From positions 62,755 through 126,754 of the forward strand of contig JAAOMT010000776.1 of assembly GCA_016748015.1 (NCBI GenBank): a stretch of DNA of 64,000 bases, in the 5' to 3' direction. Shown here one piece after another: positions 34,073 through 46,356 of the stretch. Below the pieces are notes generated by a model. It was not told the DNA's origin and did no database searches. It saw nothing but the letters and a program-made list of their open reading frames with translations. Within the stretch, counting starts at the first letter, position 1. The number at the start of each line of letters is the position of its first letter. The translations under genes and the position numbers were made by a program. The DNA comes from Geosiphon pyriformis. Lineage: Eukaryota > Glomeromycota > Glomeromycetes > Archaeosporales > Geosiphonaceae.

Positions 34073-35872
34073 ATGAAGAAGGCTGCTAAAGTTTCTGGTT
34101 CTAATAATGGCTTTAGACCTGTTCTTCCAAGGAAAAAGAGGAGAAGTGGTGTTTTAGAAAATGGTTCTGGTGGTAAAAATGTTGGTTTTAAGGTTCAAAA
34201 TAGTCGCTCATAGAGTTCAGAAACTGGTAATACCACTAAGTCTAATAGTATTGATATAGAGAAAAAATGTTTGATAGAAGAAACCAGTTTTGATTATGGT
34301 GAAAGTGGTGCTCTTGCTAAAGAAAATTCTAATCAGACACCTATTGGTTCAAAGATTAAAACCAAAAAAGCATTAGGCAAGCCATTAGGTAAGATAAATT
34401 TTTCATCTAGTGATGTTGATAATAATGTTCTCTTGGATGCTCCATTGGAACTCCCCTTACCTTTCAAAAATCTGGTCAATGTTTCTGTTTGCAAATCTTT
34501 TGCTTTGGATATTGGGTTGAACAAGGTGGTTGGGAAATTTTCTCAAGAAAAACTACAAGTAGTCAGGAGGTTATTTTCAAAAATTAATGGTTTTGGGAGG
34601 GCCTTTATTTCTTCAAAATTTGCTGGAATCATCAGAGCATTATTTACTTCCAAATCAAGCTTGGTACAGACTTCTAAAAAGGCCAAAGAAGCAAAAATTC
34701 TGGTAAATACTGATCTCAAAAAGTCTTTTGGATGCTCAGATTGGACTGTGGTAGTAAAAAAAATTCCTGTTGAAACTTTGGTTGAGACTGTGCATGCTGT
34801 GCTATCCAAGTTTGGAATAATTAAGTCGATCAAAATGCAATTGGTGGGACTGTGTCAGAAAGCAGTAGTTGAATTTGAATGGGTTGATCATGCTAATTTG
34901 GTTGCAGCAAAATGGTCTATCCTAATTGGGAAAAATGCAATGCATGTTGCTAGATTTGATATGGACAAAGAAACCTGGGACAAAAGAAATATTCACAGGG
35001 CTTTTTTGTACACTCTATTAATGGAAACCAATATACATAATATTTGGAATTATGTCAATTTAGTGGGTGAGAAAACATGCACAATTAATCATCATCCTGT
35101 TATCTATGCTCAGGCCAGATATACCATTGTTTGTTTTGAATTAGCTGAATCTTTGGATGCCATCATGAACATTACTCCAGTTTTAAGAGGTGTAAACTTG
35201 TATTGGTTTCGATTGGGTTTTTCTAAATATGCTGGGTGTGGGAAAATGGGTTATATATCATTGAGTTGTTCTGTGGGTGAAAATTTCTCTCCTGGAAAAT
35301 CTTCTCATAGGGCACTTTCAGATGTGGATAAAAACAGATTGGCAGCCATTTATGTCAAGCATTTGGCTCCTGTTACTTGTCCTGTTGCTTTTGGTGGAGT
35401 TTTTTGGGTAAAGATTGCTGGTAGATCTTCATTTCCTCTTCTATTGGTGCATAATGTTTTGGTTAATCCTGGCTCTTTTTCGGAGATGAAGCCTATCTTA
35501 TCTGTTGCAGTTGATATTGAAAAAAGGTTTGCTGTTTTGGAAAACAGTCTTACCAGTTTTGTGGGACAGATTAGTAAGTTGACTAAGAGGTTGGATTCAT
35601 TTGTGCTGGCAGTTTCCTAGTCTAGCCCTAGATGTCAGCTACTGGTGACTTCCTCATTACAGAATCAGATGGGTAATATAGTAATGGGAGAGGGCTCAAG
35701 TATGGCCACTAGTGGTAAGGCTGCTGTATTTCTGAAATCATTTTTTTCTCCAAATATGATCAAATTTGAAAATATATTAGAGAGTCTTTCTACCTCAGTT
35801 TTGAGTTTGTCAGCTCATCTTGATAGTTTGGTTCTGGCTGGTAGTATGCACCTCCAATCTCCTTCCCAATGA
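34073..35872 (+). pseudogene. N1 ORF1 (RNA-binding protein, RRM-like plus CCHC)
   Basis: One frame of 600 codons from ATG 34073, interrupted by TAG at 34211 and 35618, both plausible CAG-to-TAG changes. The start is Lys/Arg-rich (PRKKRRS). An RRM-like fold spans about 34737-34975 (WTVVVKKIPVE, then FGIIKSIKMQLVG and KAVVEFEWVDHANLVAAKW). The knuckle near 35228-35269 reads YAGCGKMGYISLSC, with the first Cys and the His both changed to Tyr, while N2 and N3 keep them. ORF1 proteins of this type coat the element RNA. It ends in a 4-base ATGA overlap with ORF2. Confidence 0.85.
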
Positions 35873-38800
35873 GTGATTTAGTCTGGAAGTTTGCAACATG
35901 TAATGTCAAAAGCATGAACAATTCTGCAAAGCAGGAAGACATTGTGCATTGGCATGTAAAATTTGGGAATATGGTCTCAATTGTTACTGAAACAAAATTG
36001 AAGTCTGATTGTAGATCTTGGATTATAAACAAGTTTGATGGTGTCAGAATTTTTTCATCTGGTTTGAACAAAGGGTTTCTGGGCACTGGGATGGTCATTA
36101 TTATGAACAATTTTTTGGCCCATTATGTTTTTAAAGTTGAAGAGGTTCTTAGTTGGGTTATTTTAGTGCGTCTTTTATTTAAAGGTAAACTCTCAATTAT
36201 GATCTTAGGTTTGTATATTGGTGCATCCTCTGGAACTAGGTTTGGTCAGGCTTTGGAAGTCAACTTTTTTATCATGAAGGCTCTGAACTTCAGTATTTTT
36301 GTGGTTTTGGATGGTGACTTTAATGAGAATAATTTTAAGAAAAATGCTAATTTTAGATTTTGTTTGGACCTGGGTTTAGCCAACTTGTTTGGTGCTCATC
36401 TGTTGGTCAAAACTTCTACATGGAGCAATTCGAGGAGTGTTAAGAAAACAATTAATTACATTTTTGTCAGTAATAATTTGTCTTCAGCAGTTGCTGGTCA
36501 GATTGTTACTTCTGTCTCTGATTATTTTAACGCTGATTACAAGACTGTTATGGTGTCTGTTAGTCTGGATGGGCTTTTGGATGTACATTTAAATGGTTTG
36601 CACAAGCAAGCTAATAAGGATTAATAGAAGTTTAAGATTGCAGATACAGATGGTCCCAAATAGACTTGTTTCAAAGAGTGTTCTTTGGTCAGATTTTTTT
36701 TGCCGGTGCTGATGGAAATTTTGATTCTATGTGGTTCTTGTTGGTAAAAGTATTGGTCAATTCAGCAGATGAAACATTCTCTAGACATTGGTTTCATGAA
36801 GTCAAATGTTCTTCCAACAAACAATCTTCAAAATTTTTTAAGCTGAAACAGCTAGTTGCTAAAGTAGTGAAGTCTCTTCAGTCTGGTGATGTTTCTAAGT
36901 CTGGTTCTCTTCTCAATGCTTGGTTGAATACTGATGAAAGTAAGGCTTTTGAAGTTCAAAACATGTTGGATAGTGGTGTCAGCAGTGCAGATATTTTTGC
37001 CTGTTTGTCCAGATTTAGGAAAAGTTACTATTGTTCCAAGATGCATAAGGTTAAAGCTGCTGAAGCTGCTACAATTAGGTATGCTATCGACAAGAGAATA
37101 GAAAATTTTTGCACAGACAAAGACAGCATAATCAGAAATATTTTAAATAAACCTTTTCACAAGGTGGTCCTTGATCATTTGGTGGTGGATAACAAACTTG
37201 TTTTGGATTCTAGCAAAGTTAAATCCAAAGTTGATATGATAATAGAAGGGTGAACCAGAAAACAGTCAGCATTTACACCTCTCTCTATTCCTTGGGCTTG
37301 TCAGTATGTCCCTTTGCAATATGTGAATGATAATGCTTTCTTTAGTATCATGAATATTATTGGTTTTAACAAGCTTTTTCAAGTTGTCAAACATTTGCTA
37401 GATGGGAAAGCTGCTGGCCTTAATGGTATTCCTAATGAATTGTGGAAACACTGTGATGAGATCATTTTTAGGAGTTTGTTAGATCTCCTGAATTTGTGCC
37501 TAAAGATAAACAAGGTTCCAGTTTTGTAAAAGAGGATGTAGGTCTCTATGATACCTAAATCTTATGATTGGGATGGTGTCCTAATGAACACTCACCCTAT
37601 TGCTCTATTAAAGACTGCTTGTAAGATCTTTTCTAAGATCCTTTCAGATCAAATTTTTCTTGTTTGCAGTAAGTTTGGTGTATTGTGTGGAAATAATTTT
37701 TCCATTCTTTGAGATACTTTTACACAGTCTCCTATTTCTGCTGTTGGCTTGATTGTAGAAGATGCTTTGGAGAAAGACAGAGAGGTTTGGTTAGTTTTGT
37801 AAGATATGTGTAAGACGTATGACTCAGTTGACTGGCATTATTTGGAGGCTAGTTTGCAGTACATTAAAATGTGTGGCAGATTTATTGAGTTTTTTGGTAA
37901 GATTCATAAAGACAGATTGAACCGTGTTATAACAGATTTTGGTCTTTTGAATGGTTACTAGATTCTGGATAGTCTTGATTAAGGTGAAGTGCTCTCTCCT
38001 CTCTTTTGGCAGATCTTCTATGATTCCTTGCTGTATAAGATTAAAAGACAGGAAAGCATATGTGGCTATTGAATTGATACCAAGTTTGTGGCCAGATTAG
38101 GCAGGATAAACAATATGGGTGGAATGACTTTTTTCTTTGCAGTTGGTGCTTTTGTCGATAATATTATCTGGATTGGGAGTAGTCAGACTGTCACACAATT
38201 TATATTGGACGTTATCAGTGAGTTCTTTGCAATTAATGATATTTTAACAAAATAGTGGTCATTCCCATCAACCAGAGGGTTCAAAAAGCTGTTCTTAAAA
38301 TCAGTGGGTTGTCTATTTCAATTGCTAAACATGATGTGCCTCATAGATACTTGGGTATATTCTTGTTGACTGATAGTTTGTCCAAGCCCAGCTTGGCTAA
38401 AGCTCAGTCTGATGTCAAGTTTTTTTCCAATATGGTGCTATGTAAAGCTATTTCAGACAAACAATTTATGTATTTGGTATCAGCTGTCCTTCAGCTCATT
38501 GTTAGCTATCGTATCCAATTTAGTTTTGTGTCTTCTGCTGTTTGTCAGCACTGGGATGGTTTAGTTAGAAAGAGCTTCAAGTTAAAGACTGGTTTGTCCT
38601 GAGATTTTCTGAATAAGGTGCTCTATCATCCCTTACTTTATGGTCTGAAGATGTTTGAACAAGTTCAAGCTGAAAGGAAGTCTGCTTCTGTCATGAGTTT
38701 TTCTAATTCTTCTGGAATTGTTAGTCAGCTTTTTGAGCACCACTTCCTGGATTTGCAGATTTTGGGTTGGGTCCTTCTTAATTCTCTGCAGTTTTCTATA

Positions 38801-40528
38801 AGGCTGCATGTTGGTTTTTCTAACAACTTTCTGGCTAAGATAGTGTGTATTCTTTTAATCAATAAAATTTCTATGATGAACAATTTGCCTAATGCTTTTC
38901 TTAGTCCTAACAAGTATTCTGTCTCTGGTGTTTTAAGGCCTTCTTTGTACTATGATCAAGTTAGTTCTTTGAAAAGATTTGGTGTAGCTTTCTGTGATAG
39001 ACTTTTAGACAAATAAGATAAAATTTTGGATTGGCAAACATTCCGGTATTGGAAGAAGCTGGATCCCAGAGGACTTGTATCTTCTTGGTTTATATTGGTG
39101 TCAAAATTTTTGCATGATAAAGTTCTTCTGTTGGCTCCATCCAATAGCAATTCTTTGGTGGATATCAATGATGTTTTGCTTTCAGATTAGTTTTCTGCTG
39201 TTAAGAATGGTTTGCTTGAGATCTGGTCAGGTTCTATTTCTGTTTTCATGGATGGCTCTTTGAAGGAGCTCAGTTCTGTTGATGTGGCTAGAAATGCTGC
39301 AGCATTTTTTCTTGAAATTGGGTTGGGCATTAGGGTTAGAGTTGTAGGTCTATTGTTTTTTACAATGGCTGAGTTGCAGACTGTTGCCTTGGTACTGGAA
39401 TGTGTATCTTCTTTTTGTTCAGTGGAGATGTGCTTGGACAGCCAAGCTGTCTTGGATACATGTGTTTTGGAGTCAAGGTCAGGTGGCCCTGATTTTTGTA
39501 ATTGTTGTTGGATAGAGAGGAGGCATATTGCGAATTTAATTGTTCAAAAAAACATTTCTGTAAGCTGGTTAAAGGTCAAAAAACACTCTGGTGTACTGAG
39601 TAATATTCATGCAGATGTGCTGGCAGGCACTTTTGCTCATTTTTCTCTGTTTTTGCTGACTAATGTATGTGAACGTTTTTTAATAGCCAATGGCATGCTG
39701 ATTTCTGGTAACATTCAACACTTTGTTTGGGACATTTTTAGATTTGTGAATCGCATGTGCTGAGAAGTTGGTCTTAATTCTAAGATTCTGGGTGGGTTTT
39801 CAATTTGTGATGTTGATTGAGTTAGAATCATGGCCATCTGGCATCCTGATTCGAGTATGTTTTCAGGTTCTATGAGTAGACATTTGGCTGGTTTGCACTC
39901 CTATTTTATGAAAGCAGTATATGGTAGGCTGCCTGTTGTGGTTAGAAAGAGACTTTATAACAAAAACTATCCTGGAGTTTTGTGTTTACAATGTGGAGAA
40001 GTTGAGTTCTCTAATTATGTGTTTACCTGTGGCAAAAAATCTATCTCCTGTAAGAAGATTCTATTTGAGTGTGTGTCAACTTGGAGGTCTTTGGCTGGTT
40101 CTCGTCTTCCAGTTTCTTCCATGGTCTCAGAATCTCTTCTTTCATGTGTGTCTGATGTCAGCTTTTATGCTTTTTTTTGTAAAGATTTTGTGCTGACAGG
40201 GTGGTTTGAGGAAGCTGTGCAGATTTTTGTGGATCACAAAGAAGCTGCTCAGGTTCTGGTTGACTTTGTACAAAATATGGGTGTGCATCACCATTCTGAG
40301 TTGTGGAAGTTCAAGTTCAAGTTTAGGGCTAACATGGAGAGAAACAATCTGGTTAGTAACTTAGGAGTGTTGCCATTGGTGCATTGTAGCTTAGAGCAAA
40401 GTGTGTCAGATGCCATAGTTAGATTGATTGGTATTGATGATTCTTTTGGAAAGAGTTTTGGTTTTTGTAGGCCTTGTTTATTTTTTTCCAGTTTGTTTAA
40501 TATAGTATCTGTTTATATAAGTGTGTAG
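35869..40528 (+). pseudogene. N1 ORF2 (APE endonuclease, RT, RNase H, zinc finger)
   Basis: 35869-36624 is the APE endonuclease: CNVKSM, TETKL, the DGDFNENN block, and the terminal SDYFNADYKTV, where Tyr stands for the catalytic His. RT covers about 37300-38600: KAAGLNGIPNELWK, MIPKSYDWDG, and the box AFVDNIIW (FVDN for FxDD) at 38151-38162. RNase H is in 39212-39763: VFMDGSLK, AELQTVAL, LDSQAVLD. The C-terminal finger CLQCGEVEFSNYVFTC has Tyr for His. The frame changes near 36625-36665 and between 37530 and 38255. ORF2 would nick the target and copy the RNA. Confidence 0.88.
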
Positions 40529-40664
40529 TATTGCTTTAATTAGTCCAAGTAACTAGTCACATGTAGTAAATGCATGAATCACATCTAGCTGGGGTCCACA
40601 GTTTTAACTCTGTATACTAGGTAGTCATTGGGCTGCATTTATTAAACTTTAATAAAAAAATAAA
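40529..40664 (+). other. N1 3' UTR with conserved hairpin
   Basis: Short 3' UTR. A small stem (TAGT 40541-40544 with ACTA 40552-40555) encloses a CCAAGTA-type loop. It is followed by GTCACATGTA, which is shared with N2 and N3. Further conserved bits are ACTAGGTAGT and CATTTATTAAAC. It ends in an AATAAA-containing A-rich tail. Confidence 0.7.
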
Positions 40665-40674
40665 AATACTCTTA

Positions 40675-40861
40675 TTATATATATAATTAACATTATATGA
40701 AATTCTTTGGATTCTTTTAATTTTTCTAATCAGAAATTCTGGAATTTTTGGAATTTTGGAATTTTTTGAAAAAAATTCTGAAATTTTTCTTTTTACTGCA
40801 TCTATTTTTAATTGGCTACTTTATCTCCTTATTAAGAATTTCTAAATTTTTATAAGTAATA
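40675..40861 (-). repeat. G5 5' LTR (right), second part
   Basis: Continues after N1 and aligns with 24895-25081 (for example TTTTTAATTGGCTACTTTATCTCC). Ends GTAATA at 40861, followed by CTGT and then G2 sequence. Confidence 0.88.
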
Positions 40862-42600
40862 CTGTTTAAGAAATTAAAAAGTTTGGATCAAATAGAAGAA
40901 AAAACATATTAATTAATTTTATAGAAGATAATAATAACAAAATAAAAATTATCTACACTAACATAATTATTTCTATTCTTTTATATTAATAATATATTCT
41001 AAAAGTAAATTAGAAAATTCAAAATCAAGCTTTATTATTTAAAACTGATCCAAAAATCTGTTTTATAACCAATGTTATCAACCTATATATATTTGCCAAA
41101 GCTTACAAACATTTTAAAATTTCTATTTACAATTCCACTAAAAATATTATTAAAATTTTTAAAGAAACTTTTATTGGCTTTATTTCTTTAGATATTTAAA
41201 ATCCATAGAAATCTCAACTTTGCACAATTGTTTTTATTTTGTAATATTATCTTATAAGTATAAAATCTGTCAAAAAAAAACTACCTGTTTACACCAAAAA
41301 AAATTGCTAAACTAAATTTAAAAAATTTGAGTACACTATAGCAGATGCAATTTAAAGTTTTCTTAAATTAATATACCAATATTTTTGCCAGTAAAAACAA
41401 ATTTGGATGTACTAATATTATAAAACATCAAATTAACACAAAAAATGTCTAGCTTATTAAAAAACAAGTTTATTAAGTAACTCTAGTAAGTAACAACTTA
41501 ATTAAACAGGAGATAAAATAAATGCTAGATAACAGATTAATTAAAGAATTGTTAAGTCTTTAGTCTTCTTCAATAATATTGATTACCAAAAAAAATGGGA
41601 AATACAGTTCTATATAGATTATCAAAAACTTAACAGTATCATTTAAAAAAATAGTTATCCAACTTCTTTTATTTAGGAAATTCTAAATAATTTAAGAAAT
41701 AAAAAATAATTCTCATTATTAAACTTAGCCAGTAAATATTAACAAGTTAAAATAAATCTCAAAAACAAAAGAAAGACAGTATTTATTACCAAAATAAAAA
41801 TTTTGAATTCAATGTAATGTCTTTTGAACTCTACAATACTTTAGCTATCTTTTAATGTTTTATAGATATTATGTACAAAAAATTCTTTAAAAATTAATTG
41901 TAATATACTTGGATGATATCAATGTATTTTCTGAAACCTTTGATGATCATCTATTTTACTTTTAACAATTTTTTAATTGTCTTTAAAACATTAAACTAAA
42001 ACTCAATTTAGACAAATGTTTTTTTGAGAAAACCAAACTAAAATTTTTAAGACATGTAATAAGAAAAAACAGAGTAAAACCAAATTTCAACAAAATTAAA
42101 AAGATCAAAAACTTTCTGGTTCTAACCAATCTATGAGAACTAAGAAGATTCTTAGAACTGGCTAAATACTATTACAGATTTGTCAAAAACTTTTCTAACA
42201 TTACAAAACCATTTTATTATTTGCTGTTAAAACATATTTTGTATTTATAGAAAAAAAAACAATAAAAAACTTTTAACTATTTTAAACAATGCTTAATAAA
42301 AGCACTAATATTGATTTATTTAGACTTTAATAAACACTTTATTATTACTATAAACATTTTAAAAAATGCACTAAGAGCTGTTTTATTACAAATTGAATCA
42401 AACAATTGAGAACATATAATCATTTATATTAGTTATAATATTAGTGCAGCAGAAAAAATATATAGCATAACAGATTTGAAATATTTTACTATTTACTAAA
42501 CAGTACAAAATTAAAAACATTACTTTTACTAACTATTTAATCTACATACTAATTATAAAAGACTTATTTAATTATTTAGCAAGCCACAACTAAAAAAAAA
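40862..42600 (+). pseudogene. G2 reverse transcriptase and RNase H
   Basis: From about 41520 the plus strand reads LIKELLSL, then LITKKNGKYSSI, as RT fingers. 41906-41926 reads YLDDINVF, an intact catalytic box. LKLNLDKCFFEKTKLKFLRH follows, and the thumb. RNase H is at about 42320-42500 (LDFNKHFIIT, then SAAEKIYSITDLKYFTIY). TAA codons are frequent. 40862-41500 holds the decayed end of the dUTPase and the linker. Confidence 0.8.
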
Positions 42601-42899
42601 TATGTACAATAGAGTACTTATTTTTAATAATTCTTATACAAAGTATATTATAAAAAAAAAACCAAAAACATCAATGTTAACAGTTTGTTAAAAATAATAC
42701 AAATCTAATTCTAGACTCATAAATACAACTACTTATTAACAATTATATTAGTATCTGTTAATATTTTAATTTGAGAAAAATTTATTTTAATAGAAACAAA
42801 GTATAATATGAAAACAAGCCCATAATTATTTTATTCAAAACAACTAACTATATTATCAAGAATACTAAAACTGTACTACTTCACAATAAGTTATAAAAA

Positions 42900-44100
42900 A
42901 CAATGAAAAAAAAACTGTTTTGCATAACATGTACTCTAATCCCATTATAGAATACTTTAATAAAGATAATACTCTAGAAAAAACAATAAATTTATATTAT
43001 TAGCCAATAATATATAAGAATATTTTGAATACATTCTCAATTATAACTTATGTTAATAAAGAGAAAGAACCAGAATAACAGAACTATTTTGTCTTATTTC
43101 AATTAGAAATTTATTTAATAGAATTGAAATTGATTTGGTTGAACTTTTCTTTATTACATCTAAAAAAAATTGTTATATTGTCATAGTTGTAAACTATCTT
43201 ATTAAATAGCCTAAAGCCAGAGCTATTTAAGTAGCAAATGCTAAAACAATAATCGAATTTGTATATTAGAATCTGATTTGTCAACATAGATCTGATTTGC
43301 TAATATAGATATCTAAAAGAATTATTATCTAATTAAGAATGCATTTTATTAATAGCATATTAACTGAATTAAATTAACAATTCAAAATAAAACAACTATT
43401 ATTCTTATTATATTACTTACAAACAAATAGACTGGTAAAACAATTTAACCAAACATTGTGTAAAGCATTAGCAAAAATAAGTTATAAAAATGCACAAAAA
43501 TAAGACTTATTTATATTTTCTGTATTATTTGTATACTGAATATTAAAGCAAAATACCTAGTTTATATCATTCAAACTAATTTACAAAAAAAAAGCCATCT
43601 TACTTATTGAGTAAAAAATATCTTCTTTCTTAACAAAAACAATTACCAAAGAAAATTTTGAAGCTATTTTATACCAAAAAACATATCAGCTTATAAAAAC
43701 ATTAAAAAACAATCATAGAACAGCAGCTGACAATATTAATAATACTTAAAAATAACAGAAAAAAAGATATGATAATTGTCTACTTAATCAATTAATTGTA
43801 TTTAAAATTAAAAATTGAGTACTATTATATTGTATAAAAGCTAAAAAACAGTGGAATTAAAGATTTGATTTAAAATAGAATAAACTATTTTACATACATG
43901 AAGTTTTAAACAATGAAGCTTACAAATTAAGATTAGAAGACAAAATTTTAAAAAAAATAACACATAGAAATCAGTTAAAAATTTATTATACAAACCAAAA
44001 ATTATTATTATTCATACTTCAACTAAAAACACAGATTTCATTAATTAGACCAGAAAATATATTACGAGATCTAGAACCAATTATTATTATTTAAACATAA
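42900..44100 (+). pseudogene. G2 integrase
   Basis: 43120-43220 reads RIEIDLVELFFITSKKNCYIVIVVNYLIK, stop, PKARAI, aligned with G4 and G1 cores; the first catalytic Asp (43132-43134) is kept. The zinc domain lies upstream (about 42930-43080). The C-terminal block, ending near 44090 in a DLEPIIII-like motif, matches G4. Broken by stops. Confidence 0.75.
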
Positions 44101-44858
44101 TTAATATATATTTATTTAATTAAAAAAATTTAAGTATATATAAAGATTAAAACAACAAAAAAAAGTTAATCGTACTCTCAATATAAACTTTTTAAATCAA
44201 ATTCTAAGACTCTCAAAACAATTATTTGAAGCAATCTAAAAATCCACAACACTAATAGAAATTACAATTTATAGAAAAAAAATTTAATACAAAAATTTAA
44301 GCAAGAAAAAAATAAGCAAAAGTTCAATTTGAACTAAATAGTTTTATTTTTACAAACAATCAAAGAAAAAAAAAATATGTGGTTGTATCTGCTTGACAAA
44401 ATTAAAAAAGCTTTAAACAGATTAAACTTGAAACCAATAACAAAAAAATAAATACCAAAAACCTCCAAAGCATAGAAAAAAAAACTTTTACTAATATACT
44501 GGTTCTTTAAAATTAACAAAAAACTTAATTTACAAATACTATACTTAGATACCAACAAATAAATATTCAATAAAGAAGCTCTAAAACAAATAGAAAAATT
44601 TGTTAAGAGAAATAACTTAACACTATACTATAAAGTAACATACTAACTGTATTTAGCATTTAAATATTATCTAACAATACTATTAAACAGTTTACTAAAG
44701 TTTATTATAGTTAATAACATAAGACAAATAACAAATACACAGTTTGAAAATTTATAAAAAACAATATTTGACACAATAATTGAATATTATACTAAAAAAA
44801 ACAATTTTCACAAATACATATAATTTTACAAAAGCTCAATTTTAAAAGAAAAAGATAA
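44101..44858 (+). other. G2 3' untranslated region
   Basis: AT-rich sequence between integrase and 3' LTR with no open frame of note. It ends in a purine tract, AAAAGAAAAAGATA, just before the LTR. Confidence 0.55.
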
Positions 44859-45096
44859 TATTATCTAAATAAAAAAGCCAATTTAAAAGCTAATAAAAAA
44901 ATATGATTAAAATATAATAACATAAAAAAAACATAATAATACAAAATAATATCTAATAACTCAAGATAACATAAAATAATACACAATAATATGAAATAGT
45001 TCAAAATATTTAGCTATAATATAAGATAATTAGTTATAGTATAAAAAAACAAAACAACAATAATAATAAATGATTAAAAGCAATCTTATAAAACTA
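44859..45096 (+). repeat. G2 3' LTR, truncated
   Basis: TATTATCTAAAT... aligns with the start of the 5' LTR (TGTTATTTAAAT...) for about 240 bp, ending with AAGCAATCTTATAAAACTA. Similarity stops at about 45096, so roughly the last 800 bp of the LTR and the right target duplication are missing. Confidence 0.75.
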
Positions 45097-46218
45097 GTTT
45101 TTAAGTCCATAATAAAAAGATTATTTGTATAAAAAATATTTAAAAAAAAACAACAAAAAAACACAAAAAATTTTTTTATTAAAAAAACATGTTCTTTGAG
45201 AAATTTTAGATATAAAAAAAAAGTTTTTTTATTTTTATTAATTATTTGGTATTATTATTAGTTATTTTATATTATTTTATATTATTATATACTATAATTT
45301 TTGTATTATTTTTGAAATATATATTTTTAAATTATATATTCTTTTATTGTTTTGAATTTTTTTTACATTTTTTATTATTATGAACAATTAGCTTTAATTT
45401 TATTATTTTATTATTATATTAAAAAACATATTATTTTATTATAATATTATTTAACATAAATAAAGTTATAAAAATATCTTGTTTTAAAAATATTACTTAA
45501 ATATTACAAATAAAATTTACTTTATGTTTATTATTTTATAACTTTTTAATAAATTTTTTTATTTTTATTTTCTAAATTGGATATTTGAAGTCTATTTTTT
45601 TTAATAATTAATTAAAAAAATTCAATATAGTTTTAATATCATAGTTTTAACTTTTTAATAATTTAATTTTTTTTTGTGTTTTTAATAAAAATTGATTATT
45701 TTTTTTTAAATATAATATTAAATTGGTTTTTGTTTTAAAAACAATCATTAATAATATTATGATTTTTTTTATTTTATAAATATTTTTATAAAATTTTTTT
45801 TTACTGTTTTTTTATATAATTAAAAATAAATTTATATAATTATATATATACTATAATAAAAATAATTATATGATATAATATAAATATATTATAAAATAAA
45901 ATTATTAATATTTAAACAAAGTATTTAAACTTGTAATTTTATTTAATAATAATAAATAAAAATTTAAAAAATTCGAGTAAATTTAAAATTATTAGTAATA
46001 TTTTTATTTATTTGTTAATTTAAATTTAAGTATTAATATTAAAATATATAATATTTTTAATATTGGTTAAATTATAGATAATAATTTTAATTTTAAAGTA
46101 TATTTTATCTTTTAATAAAGTTTTAATAAATTTAAATAATTAAATAGTCTTAAACACTTGTATTTTTAAATTAAATCTGATTTTACCAAATTTTTGCAAT
46201 TATTATTAATTAAAAAAC
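45097..46218. other. AT-rich spacer
   Basis: 1.1 kb of almost pure A/T with no supported gene. The stretch 45240-45320 (TTATTATTAGTTATTTTATATT) looks like the repetitive part of a minus-oriented G3-type LTR, but low complexity makes this uncertain. Confidence 0.6.
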
Positions 46219-46356
46219 AATATATAGTAAATAAATAGAAAAACTTTTTTCTTTTTTGCATCCACAAATTCTTAAAAAGTGCTTTTCTGAAAAAAAAGTT
46301 TTTTATTTTTTTCTTGTTAGTATCTTACAATTTTTTTTTCTAATAACCCCTTTTTC

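Larger units (their letters stand above)
33928..40664 (+). mobile_element. N1: non-LTR retrotransposon (APE-RT-RNase H type) in the G5 LTR
   Basis: Flanked by AATACTCTTA at 33918-33927 and 40665-40674, a perfect 10-bp target duplication; the empty site (AATATTCTTA) is visible in the other G5 LTR. It contains a 5' leader, ORF1, ORF2, a short 3' UTR with hairpin, and an A-rich end with AATAAA. Domain content (APE endonuclease, RT, RNase H, C-terminal zinc finger) resembles the fungal Tad/I group; the clade is inferred. Two in-frame stops in ORF1, and stops plus at least two frame changes in ORF2. Confidence 0.92.
24249..40861 (-). mobile_element. G5: Ty3/gypsy element inserted in G2, host of N1
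   Basis: LTRs 24249-25081 and 33273-33927 plus 40675-40861, with N1 inside the right one. Without N1 it is about 9.9 kb. LTRs are related to those of G4 (TGTTACAG...TTATTTGG). Flanks are TTGT (24245-24248) and CTGT (40862-40865), a 4-bp duplication differing by one transition. Minus-strand order is the same as G4. All coding regions are broken and the RT box is YLNN. Confidence 0.88.
6169..45096 (+). mobile_element. G2: oldest Ty3/gypsy element, plus strand, split by G3/G4 and G5/N1
   Basis: The pieces are 6169-7859, 20957-24248 and 40862-45096, about 9.2 kb once the insertions are removed. Reading plus: 5' LTR, primer-binding site, gag start, [G3+G4 insertion], gag knuckle, protease, cysteine motif, dUTPase start, [G5+N1 insertion], RT, RNase H, integrase, polypurine tract, 3' LTR fragment. 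The dUTPase-like reading breaks off at the G5 insertion point and RT follows on the far side, which supports the join. It is extremely AT-rich and full of TAA stops, with no long open frame, yet its YLDD box is intact (41906-41917). Confidence 0.85.

Noticed and set aside
33870-34076. Plus-strand frame of 68 residues
   Set aside because: Starts in the G5 LTR and crosses the N1 insertion junction; it is not a unit of either element.
45240-45320. Possible extra G3-type LTR fragment, minus orientation
   Set aside because: Similarity is limited to low-complexity TTATTTTATATTATTA patterns; no LTR end, PBS or partner could be found.
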